Below, in pieces: positions 9,188 to 16,575 of a stretch of 64,000 bases of DNA. Source of the stretch: Aeromonas caviae (GTDB lineage: Bacteria; Pseudomonadota; Gammaproteobacteria; Enterobacterales; Aeromonadaceae); NCBI RefSeq assembly GCF_000819785.1, contig NZ_CDBK01000094.1, positions 1 through 64,000 of the forward strand, in the 5' to 3' direction. The translations under genes were made by a program, and so were the position numbers. The notes below the pieces were generated by a model. The model made no database searches. It was not told the DNA's origin and was given only the letters and a program-made list of their open reading frames with translations. Numbering within the stretch: the first letter of the stretch is position 1; each line of letters begins with the position of its first letter.

Positions 9188-9490
9188 CCTTATCGGCCCG
9201 CGCTCGGCACTCGAACCTTGGACAAAGGCGCCATATAAACGGCAAGAGGCGCGGCAAACGCTCCCCTCCCCCTTGCGGGCGACAGGATCCCGCTCCTGGC
9301 TGGCAGTTGTCTACCATCACATTCGTAAAGAATTCGAAAATCTTGCCCGGACCAGGCAGAAAATGGTCGTGACGACCAGACGAAGGAAAAAGACAAATAA
9401 TGGAACAAGAGAGAGACTGAGCGCTTAAATATCAGACCAATATAGCAGGCCTATAACGGACTTATTCGTCGCCATATAACGGTCCCGTCG
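9188..9490. other. Non-coding gap between rlmKL and zapC
   Basis: About 300 bases without a credible gene. It holds three imperfect copies of a GCCATATAACGG-like word (9230-9242, 9449-9459, 9471-9482) and no clear terminator for zapC. Short open frames here have no ribosome binding site and no recognisable product. Confidence 0.5.
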
Positions 9491-10027
9491 TCAGCCCACT
9501 TCCCGATATTGTGTCTGTGACCGGACTCTGGCTTGCATCCGGTTATTCATCACCTTGATCACGGCAAAGCGCGGCAGCGTCTTGCTGTTGGTCAGCACCA
9601 GCTCGTCGGTCAGGTTCAGGCAAACGCTCGCCTGATCGCCAGCTTCGATGACCATGAATTCCCCCCGACCGTGAGGCGTATCCATCCACACCAGGGATCC
9701 CATATCCGGAATAACATGAGCCTGCTGTTCATGAAAGAACCAGCTTTGCGGCATCAGGGGTTTATAAAAACGGCTGACGGCGATGGCATTGAGGACCAGC
9801 TGGACCTGGTGGGGCGTACTCCAGTCGAGTTCAGCGGCCTTGTCCATCAACTGGTAATAGAGGGCGGCATCATCCACGCAAAAAGGCTGGGTGGTGAAAG
9901 AACAGGGAACAAGTTGTCGACCTTTATATTCGGTGGCAAATATCATGCGATCGGACAAATCCAGCATCAGGCGATCATCCTGAGCGTCATAATGCCACTG
10001 CCAATTGTCATTGGGTTGAATACACAT
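9491..10027 (-). CDS. zapC: Cell division protein ZapC
   Basis: A 178-residue cytosolic protein related to E. coli ZapC (YcbW) over its length: an N-terminal P-x-D-NW-x-W-x-YD motif, FCVDDAALYY near residue 48, LVLNAIA near residue 82, and KPLMPQSWFF near residue 93. ZapC binds FtsZ and stabilises Z-ring bundles. It lies just downstream of pyrD in the same direction, the order seen in E. coli. The 85-base gap to pyrD carries a nested inverted repeat (10033-10100) that may separate the two genes' expression. Confidence 0.9.
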   Translation of the reverse strand: MCIQPNDNWQWHYDAQDDRLMLDLSDRMIFATEYKGRQLVPCSFTTQPFCVDDAALYYQLMDKAAELDWSTPHQVQLVLNAIAVSRFYKPLMPQSWFFHEQQAHVIPDMGSLVWMDTPHGRGEFMVIEAGDQASVCLNLTDELVLTNSKTLPRFAVIKVMNNRMQARVRSQTQYREVG

Positions 10028-10032
10028 GGTGG

Positions 10033-10100
10033 TGCCCTTATCTAAGCCGTCCCTCGACTTTATTCCATGTCGAGAATTTGAGCAACGTTAAATAAGGGCA
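10033..10100 (-). repeat. Nested inverted repeat between pyrD and zapC
   Basis: Outer arms TGCCCTTAT (10033-10041) and ATAAGGGCA (10092-10100) are perfectly complementary, and inside them CTCGAC (10053-10058) pairs with GTCGAG (10069-10074). The outer arm ends 6 bases from the zapC start codon, so a folded leader could mask zapC translation initiation. No T-tract follows it. Confidence 0.55.
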
Positions 10101-10112
10101 ACCGGTTATTTT

Positions 10113-11123
10113 TTAAATATGGGTAACGATCTCTTTGACCAGACTCGGCCCTTTATAAATAAAGCCGCTGTAAATCTGGACAAGACTGGCACCCGCTGCC
10201 AGTTTTTCCCGAGCCGCCATGGCGCTGTCGATACCACCCACACCGATAATGGGCAGGGCGCCGTCGAGGGCCTTGGCCAGGTGGCGGATCACCTCGGTGC
10301 TCTTGTGCTGGAGCGGGCGGCCGCTAAGCCCGCCGGCCTCTGCGGCATGGGGCATGTCATATATCATCTCCCGCTCCAGAGTGGTATTGGTGGCGATGAC
10401 ACCGTCAATACGGTTCTTGATCAAAGAGGCGGCTACCTGATCTATTTCATCGAGTGACAGATCCGGGGCAATTTTCACGGCCAGCGGCACATACTTTTTA
10501 TATTTCTCGGCCAGTTCCTGTTGACGCTGTTTCAATGCAGCCAGCAGTTCATCCAGTGCATCGCCATATTGCAATTGACGCAGACCCGGGGTGTTTGGTG
10601 AGGAAATATTGACCGCAATATAACCGGCATGGTCATACACCTTGTCCATGCAGAGAAGGTAATCATCCTTGCCCTGCTCGATGGGGGTGTCCTTGTTCTT
10701 GCCGATATTGATGCCGATCACCCCCTGATATTTGGCCTCTTTCACCTTGGCCACCAGGTGATCGACTCCCTTGTTGTTGAATCCCATGCGATTGATGATC
10801 CCCTCGGCCGGGATCACCCGGAAGAGACGAGGCTTGTCATTGCCGCTCTGGGGTCTGGGGGTCACGGTACCGACCTCGATGAAACCGAACCCCATGGCGC
10901 CGAAGGCATCGATGCACTCCCCGTCTTTATCCAGACCGGCGGCCAACCCCACCGGATTGGCAAAATTAAGCCCCATGACGGTGACGGGGCGTTTGGGCAG
11001 AGAGTGGCGGAAGAAACAATCAAGCGGGGTACCAAGAAGGCGGGGCAAATATTTGATGGAGAGATCGTGAGCCTGCTCCGGATTGAGTTTGAACAGGAAA
11101 TGCCTGGCGAGTGGGTACAGCAT
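10113..11123 (-). CDS. pyrD: Dihydroorotate dehydrogenase (quinone), class 2
   Basis: PyrD is the membrane-associated FMN enzyme of pyrimidine synthesis that oxidises dihydroorotate to orotate with quinone as acceptor. At 336 residues it matches the E. coli length. The N-terminal amphipathic helix ([21 protein letters not shown]) is the class 2 membrane anchor; [13 protein letters not shown], the catalytic-Ser region [11 protein letters not shown], and the FMN-phosphate motif IIGVGGI are present. The start ATG has an excellent AAGGAG site, but that site lies directly behind a GC-rich hairpin and T-run at the end of gdhB, an attenuator-like layout. Confidence 0.96.
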   Translation of the reverse strand: MLYPLARHFLFKLNPEQAHDLSIKYLPRLLGTPLDCFFRHSLPKRPVTVMGLNFANPVGLAAGLDKDGECIDAFGAMGFGFIEVGTVTPRPQSGNDKPRLFRVIPAEGIINRMGFNNKGVDHLVAKVKEAKYQGVIGINIGKNKDTPIEQGKDDYLLCMDKVYDHAGYIAVNISSPNTPGLRQLQYGDALDELLAALKQRQQELAEKYKKYVPLAVKIAPDLSLDEIDQVAASLIKNRIDGVIATNTTLEREMIYDMPHAAEAGGLSGRPLQHKSTEVIRHLAKALDGALPIIGVGGIDSAMAAREKLAAGASLVQIYSGFIYKGPSLVKEIVTHI

Positions 11124-11134
11124 GCTTGCTCCTT

Positions 11135-11165
11135 AAAAAAAGCCCCGGCAACTGGCCGGGGCTTT
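11135..11165 (-). terminator. GC-rich terminator/attenuator between gdhB and pyrD
   Basis: On the minus strand AAAAGCCCCGGC and GCCGGGGCTTTT enclose a 5-base loop and run into seven T residues. The hairpin begins 7 bases after the gdhB stop codon and its T-run ends immediately before the pyrD AAGGAG. It ends gdhB transcripts and could act as an attenuator for pyrD. Confidence 0.85.
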
Positions 11166-11170
11166 TGGGG

Positions 11171-14100
11171 TTATGCCGAGGTTCGGCAATTCAACTGGAG
11201 CAGGTTCAACTCTCGCAAGGCCACCGAGAACTTGGCGAACTCGTGCGTGCTCGTGGTCTTGAAGTCGGCCAACATGTGGGTCCAACGGGACAAGAGTTGC
11301 TCATGCTCCGAAATCCAGTCGGCCAGTATGGTAGCGCATTCCCCCTGCTCTTTGCACCCTTCCAGTACCACGGAGGTGAGGCTGCGTTGCTGCCAGTCCA
11401 GATCTTCGCGGAAGGAGGCCCGCGCCATCGCCTGCCAGTGATTGCCCACCGGCTGATGGTTGATCTGCTCGAGGAACCAGTGCAGATCCAGTTTGGCGCC
11501 CAGGCGGTAGTAGACGTTGGCAACCCGCAGGATGTCGGTCTTGTGCTCCGCGGCAATCTGCGCCAGATCCAGGCAGGAGAAGAGGCTGCTCATGTGGGCC
11601 ACGCGACGGGCGATGGCCTCCGGCACCTGCTTGTCCACCAGGGCGGCGACCGCCTGGCTGTGCTCGGCCACTTCGCTCTCGTCCATTACCTCATAAAGGT
11701 GCTGACTCAAGGTCTCGAAGGCCGGGCGGAAGAAGGCGATGTTCTCGCCGATGCTCCAGCTGCGGTTGCGGGCGCGCAGGAACCAACGGGTGGCGCGGCG
11801 CACGATGCGGCGGCTGTAGAACATCAGCTCGAGCTGGGTCTGGGCATCCACCCCGTTGTCACACCCTTCGATGTCACGCCACAGGGCACCGAGGCCGAAC
11901 ACTTCCCGGGCCATGGCGAAGCAGCAGGCCACTTCCGCCACCGAGGCACCGGTCTCGTCCTTCATCCGGCTGGCGAAGTTGAGCCCCATGTCGTTGACCA
12001 GCATGTTGGCCACCCGGGTCGCGATGATCTCGCCTCGCAGCGGGTGCTGGGCCAGGGCCGCGCCAAATTGCTGCTGCAACTGGGTCGGGAAGCTGGTGAC
12101 CAGCATGTTGGCGAGGAAGGGCTCCTCGGTCACTTCCGGGCAATTGAGCTGCTCTTTGAGCACCATCTTGCCGTAAGCCACCAGCACCGCCAGCTCGGGT
12201 CGGGTCAGCCCCTGCCCTGCCGCCATCCGCTCGGAGAGCTCCTCGTCGGAGGGGAGGAACTCGAGCGCCCGGTCCAGCTTGCCTTCCCGCTCCAGCCCCT
12301 GGATGAAGCGCTGCTGCTCTTTCAGCTGCTCGGCACCACGGAAGGCGGTCACCGAGATGGACTGTGACTGGCGATAGGCGTTGGTGATGACCACCTGGGC
12401 CACCGCATCCGTCATCTCGTAGAGCATCTGGTTACGCTGCTTGAGGGTCAGATCCCCGGCGGCAACCAATTGGTTCAGCAGGATCTTGATGTTGACCTCG
12501 TTGTCGGAGCAATCCACCCCGCCCACGTTGTCGGTGAAGTCGGTGTTGATGCGCCCACCCTGACTGGCATACTCCACCCGGCCAAGCTGGGTGAAGCCAA
12601 GATTGCCACCCTCGCCCACGATGCGGGCACGCAGATCACGCCCATTGACGCGCAGCACGTCGTTGCTGCGATCCCCGACATCGGCGTCGCTCTCGCGGGC
12701 GCTCTTCACATAGGTGCCGATGCCGCCGTTCCAGAGCAGGTCGACGTTCAGGCAGAGTAGCGCCTTGATCAGCTCGTTCGGGGCCATGCCGCTCTTGTCG
12801 GTGTCAAGCAGGGTCTGCATTTCCGGGCTCAGCTTGATGGACTTGGCAGAGCGCAGGAAGATGCCGCCCCCCTTGGAGATGAGCTCACGGTTGTAGTCAT
12901 CCCAGCTGGAGCCGGGCAGCTCGAACAGGCGCTTGCGCTCGACGAAGCTCCTGGCCGCATCCGGGGTCGGGTCGACGAAGATGTGCATGTGGTTGAAGGC
13001 GCCCACCAGCTGGATGTGCTCGGAGAGCAGCATGCCGTTGCCGAACACGTCGCCGGCCATGTCACCTATCCCCACGCAGGTGAAGTCGGTGGTCTGGCAG
13101 TTGATGCCAATCTCACGGAAGTGGCGCTTGACCGATTCCCAGGCGCCGCGGGCGGTGATGCCCATCTTCTTGTGGTCATAGCCCACCGAGCCGCCGGAGG
13201 CAAACGCATCGCCGAGCCAGTGGCCGTATTCGAGGCTTATCTCGTTGGCGATGTCGGAGAAGGTCGCGGTGCCTTTGTCGGCCGCCACGACCAGGTAGTA
13301 GTCATCCTCGTCGTGACGCACCACGGATTTTGGCGGGATCACCTCGCCGCCGATGATGTTGTCGGTCACGTCGAGCAGGCCGCGGATGAACAGACGGTAG
13401 CAGGCCTTGCCCTCCTCCTGAATGACGGCACGGGGGGCGCCTGCCGGCATCTGCTTGCAATAGAAGCCGCCCTTGGCGCCCACCGGCACGATAACGGTGT
13501 TCTTCACCTGCTGGGCTTTCACCAGGCCCAGCACTTCGGTGCGGAAGTCCTCTTTGCGATCGGACCAGCGCAGGCCGCCACGGGCCACCTTGCCCCAGCG
13601 CAGGTGTACCCCTTCCACTCGCGGGGAGTAGACGAAGATCTCGAACTTCGGCAGCGGCAGCGGCATGTCGGTGATGCTGGAGGGGGCCAGCTTGAAGGAG
13701 ATGTAGGGCTTGATGTTGCCCGCCTTGTCCAGCTGGTAGTAGTTGGTGCGCAGGGTGGCGTCGATCATCTCCACATAGCGGCGAATGATGCGATCGTCAT
13801 CCAGGTTGGCGACTTGATCCAGCTTGGCCGCAAGCTCCTCGTGCAGCTTGGCCTGCACCTTGGCGTCCTGCTTGATGGCCGGATCCAGGCGCTGTTCGAA
13901 CAGAGTGAACAGCAGCTGGGCGATGTCCGGATAACGGGTCAGGGTCTCCTCGATATAGGACTGACTGAAGGAGACGCCGGTCTGGCGCATGTATTTGGCA
14001 TAGGCCCGCAGCACGGATACCTGACGACCGGTGAGGCCGGCCCCCAGCACCAGACGGTTGAAGCCGTCATCTTCCAGGGTCTTGTTCCAGATGGCGGCGA

Positions 14101-16012
14101 AGGCCTGCTGGAAGCGCTGCTGGCTCTGCTCCAGATCGAACGGTTGCTCGCCCCGCAGCAGCATGGAGAAATCGAGGATCCAGAACACCTCGCCGGTGGG
14201 GGTCCGTACCTGATACGGGGTCTCGCCGATGACGCGCAGTCCCATGTTTTCCAGCATGGGCAGGACGTCGGAGAGGTGGATGGGTTCGCTTCGGTGGAAC
14301 AGCTTGAGGCGTACCCGGCGATCGTTCTCCTCCTCCTGGGCGCGGTAGAACAGCATGCCAAGCGGCTCGGCCTCGCTCAATCCATCCAGGGCCATGATGT
14401 CCGCGACGGCAGAGCCCGGCAGCACATCTTCCTTGTAGGCGCGGGGGAAGGCGGTGCTGAAACGGCGGCGCAGCTCGTTGCCGCGGGCCTCGCCATAGTG
14501 GGAAAGCAGCACGGAATCCAGGCGGTCATCCCAGCTGCGGGCCGCTTCAATCAGGTTGTTCTGTACTTCGTTCACATCCACATCCACGTTGTTGTTGTTG
14601 ACCCGCACTATGTAGTGGGTCCGTGCCAGCACACCCTCGGTGAAGTAGACGTTGAACTCCACATCGATGCTGCTGCCAAAATATTTCTGCAAAATCTGCT
14701 GGGTCTTGACTCGCAGCGCCGTGTTGTAGCGCTCCTTGGTGACATAGACCATGCAGGAGAAGAAGCGGCCGTAGACGTCGCGGCGCACGAACAGGCGCAG
14801 CATGTCCCGCTCCTGCATCTCCAGCACCCCGAGACCGGTGGCCAGCAGCTCCTCTTCACGGGCCTGGATCAGCTCGTCGCGCGGGTAGGTTTCCAGCACG
14901 TTCAGCAGCGCCTTGTAGGCATGGGAGCCCGATTCAAAGCCGGAGGCGGCCATGATGCGCTCGAGGCGGTGGCTGATGAGGGGGATCTGGGTCGCACTGG
15001 TGTTGTAGATGGAGGAGGCATACAGGCCGATGAAGCGATCCTCTCCCACCACCTTGCCGTGCTCGTCGAAACGCTTGATGCCGATGTAGTCCACATAGGC
15101 CGGACGATGCACCCGGGACTTGCTGTTGGACTTGGTGAGGATCAGCAGGTCGGAACTGAGGGCCGCGTGACGGGCGCTGGCGGGCATGGTGCCGAGGCGC
15201 TGGCCTTCGTCCTTGATGGAGTTCTTCATCAGGCCCAGGCTGGACTCGGGCTGCGGCAGGATCTCGTGATCCCCCTCCACCGCCTTGACGTCGTAGCGAC
15301 GATAACCCATCAGGGTGAAGTTGTGGGCGGCCACCCATTTGAGGAAGGCGACGCAGGAGTCAACCTCGGCCTGGCTAACCGGGTTCTTGCGTTTGGGCAG
15401 CTCCTCGATGATCTCGTTCAGGCGCGCCAGCATTGGCTGCCAGTCTCCCACCGCCAGGGCCACTTCCCGCGCGACCGAGTTGAGCTCGGCAGTCAGGGCG
15501 TCCATCTCCTCTTCACCGGTCAGGTGATCGATTTCGATGAGGAAGGCGGTTTCCACCGAGGTCTGCTCTGCGGTGTTGTCCAGATCCAGGATGGCGCCAA
15601 TCTTGCCGCCTTCGCCGCGGATCAGGTGCAGCGGCTGGTGCAGCATCATGTGTGCGGTGATATTGAGACGCTTGAGGGCCATGCGGATGGAGTCCACCAG
15701 GAAGGGGGAATCCTGCAGGATGATCTCGACGATGGTATGGGGAGACTGCCATCCGTGGCGGGTCAGCTCGGGGTTGTAGACCCGGATATAGGGCTCGATA
15801 CCGGTACGGTGGTTGAGGGCATTCCACAGACTGAGGGCGGCGCCATAGAGATCGCTGTCATTGCGGTCATGCAGATCAGTGCTGGCCATGTTGCCGTAGA
15901 ACTTGGCAACGAAACATTCGACCAGGGAGGCACTGTTTTTCGGCAATTTCTGGTGGATCAGACTGAGAACGTTTTCGAGCAGAACGGAGGTAGGGGCGTC
16001 TTTCAATGCCAT
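11171..16012 (-). CDS. gdhB: NAD-specific glutamate dehydrogenase, 180-kDa class
   Basis: A 1613-residue enzyme of the large NAD-dependent glutamate dehydrogenase class known from Pseudomonas, Shewanella and Streptomyces, which deaminates glutamate to 2-oxoglutarate in amino-acid catabolism. The N-terminal half is regulatory, with ACT-like segments. The catalytic Rossmann domain lies roughly at residues 800-1250 (VARGGLRWSDRKEDFRTE, VPVGAKGGF, GIGDMAGDVFGNGML, NGGIGTYVK), followed by a helical C-terminal domain. AAGGAA lies 6 bases before the ATG. No operon partner lies upstream; a terminator-like hairpin separates it from pyrD. E. coli has only the unrelated 50-kDa NADP enzyme, so this gene helps place the organism. 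Confidence 0.95.
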   Translation of the reverse strand: MALKDAPTSVLLENVLSLIHQKLPKNSASLVECFVAKFYGNMASTDLHDRNDSDLYGAALSLWNALNHRTGIEPYIRVYNPELTRHGWQSPHTIVEIILQDSPFLVDSIRMALKRLNITAHMMLHQPLHLIRGEGGKIGAILDLDNTAEQTSVETAFLIEIDHLTGEEEMDALTAELNSVAREVALAVGDWQPMLARLNEIIEELPKRKNPVSQAEVDSCVAFLKWVAAHNFTLMGYRRYDVKAVEGDHEILPQPESSLGLMKNSIKDEGQRLGTMPASARHAALSSDLLILTKSNSKSRVHRPAYVDYIGIKRFDEHGKVVGEDRFIGLYASSIYNTSATQIPLISHRLERIMAASGFESGSHAYKALLNVLETYPRDELIQAREEELLATGLGVLEMQERDMLRLFVRRDVYGRFFSCMVYVTKERYNTALRVKTQQILQKYFGSSIDVEFNVYFTEGVLARTHYIVRVNNNNVDVDVNEVQNNLIEAARSWDDRLDSVLLSHYGEARGNELRRRFSTAFPRAYKEDVLPGSAVADIMALDGLSEAEPLGMLFYRAQEEENDRRVRLKLFHRSEPIHLSDVLPMLENMGLRVIGETPYQVRTPTGEVFWILDFSMLLRGEQPFDLEQSQQRFQQAFAAIWNKTLEDDGFNRLVLGAGLTGRQVSVLRAYAKYMRQTGVSFSQSYIEETLTRYPDIAQLLFTLFEQRLDPAIKQDAKVQAKLHEELAAKLDQVANLDDDRIIRRYVEMIDATLRTNYYQLDKAGNIKPYISFKLAPSSITDMPLPLPKFEIFVYSPRVEGVHLRWGKVARGGLRWSDRKEDFRTEVLGLVKAQQVKNTVIVPVGAKGGFYCKQMPAGAPRAVIQEEGKACYRLFIRGLLDVTDNIIGGEVIPPKSVVRHDEDDYYLVVAADKGTATFSDIANEISLEYGHWLGDAFASGGSVGYDHKKMGITARGAWESVKRHFREIGINCQTTDFTCVGIGDMAGDVFGNGMLLSEHIQLVGAFNHMHIFVDPTPDAARSFVERKRLFELPGSSWDDYNRELISKGGGIFLRSAKSIKLSPEMQTLLDTDKSGMAPNELIKALLCLNVDLLWNGGIGTYVKSARESDADVGDRSNDVLRVNGRDLRARIVGEGGNLGFTQLGRVEYASQGGRINTDFTDNVGGVDCSDNEVNIKILLNQLVAAGDLTLKQRNQMLYEMTDAVAQVVITNAYRQSQSISVTAFRGAEQLKEQQRFIQGLEREGKLDRALEFLPSDEELSERMAAGQGLTRPELAVLVAYGKMVLKEQLNCPEVTEEPFLANMLVTSFPTQLQQQFGAALAQHPLRGEIIATRVANMLVNDMGLNFASRMKDETGASVAEVACCFAMAREVFGLGALWRDIEGCDNGVDAQTQLELMFYSRRIVRRATRWFLRARNRSWSIGENIAFFRPAFETLSQHLYEVMDESEVAEHSQAVAALVDKQVPEAIARRVAHMSSLFSCLDLAQIAAEHKTDILRVANVYYRLGAKLDLHWFLEQINHQPVGNHWQAMARASFREDLDWQQRSLTSVVLEGCKEQGECATILADWISEHEQLLSRWTHMLADFKTTSTHEFAKFSVALRELNLLQLNCRTSA

Positions 16013-16178
16013 TGCTAGTTTCCTTATCGGACGACATCACAGACACGGCGACATCCACCCAGGATGCCCACCGGTACAGAGTTGCAGCGAAGTGTAATGG
16101 CTTGGATCAAGGAAGGCGAGCAAAGGTGATAACGGGATGTTAAAAACAAGGGACAGATCACGGCTTGGGTTGTGATAA

Positions 16179-16201
16179 ATTTTGCCAAGTTGGCAAAATT
16201 C
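16179..16201. repeat. Perfect 11-base inverted repeat upstream of gdhB
   Basis: Arms AATTTTGCCAA and TTGGCAAAATT are perfect complements with one central base. The element lies 167 bases upstream of the gdhB start and 86 bases past the end of the DUF2835 gene. It could be a regulator-binding site for gdhB or a weak terminator; no T-run of note follows on either strand. Confidence 0.6.
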
Positions 16202-16286
16202 AGAAAATCGCACTGGATGCCGCGCCATTTACCGGATAGATAGTGACTTAAAGCAGATATTTACCCGGATTGATGTTCAAGTTTTG

Positions 16287-16508
16287 TTAATTTATGCGTT
16301 CCAGGGAAATGAATCGATGATCATCCTGGGTTTTCAGTCGAAAGTAGCCGTGAACGCCGCTCTCCGACACAAAACGCCGGATTTTCTCCAACCCCAGCTC
16401 CAGGGTCAGACCCTGCTCGGTACGTACCACCAGGCGGTTCACCTGCCCCTGGTACATCAACATGATTTCGTCGCGGCCAAGGGAGAGCCGAAAAGTGTAT
16501 TGCCTCAT
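16287..16508 (-). CDS. DUF2835 family protein
   Basis: A 73-residue protein starting MRQYTFRLSLGRDEIMLMYQ, with GQVNRLVVRTEQG and the C-terminal GVHGYFRLKTQDDHRFISL that mark the DUF2835 family of small gammaproteobacterial proteins. It has no signal peptide or membrane segment. GGAGGTG lies just before its ATG. It follows the pepN terminator, so its promoter is probably in that short gap or it depends on read-through. The function is unknown. Confidence 0.8.
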   Translation of the reverse strand: MRQYTFRLSLGRDEIMLMYQGQVNRLVVRTEQGLTLELGLEKIRRFVSESGVHGYFRLKTQDDHRFISLERIN

Positions 16509-16529
16509 GTCACCTCCTGGTCATCCATG

Positions 16530-16563
16530 AAAAACGGGCAGGAGAGCCAGGCTCCCCTGCCCG
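16530..16563 (-). terminator. pepN terminator
   Basis: On the minus strand CGGGCAGG and CCTGCCCG form the outer stem, with GGAGCC/GGCTC pairing inside, followed by five T residues. It begins 13 bases after the pepN stop. Confidence 0.8.
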
Positions 16564-16575
16564 CCGTCGTGACGC

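Noticed and set aside
12983-16018. A 1011-codon open frame on the plus strand
   Set aside because: It lies wholly antisense to gdhB, has no ribosome binding site or recognisable domain, and arises from the codon bias of GC-rich DNA.
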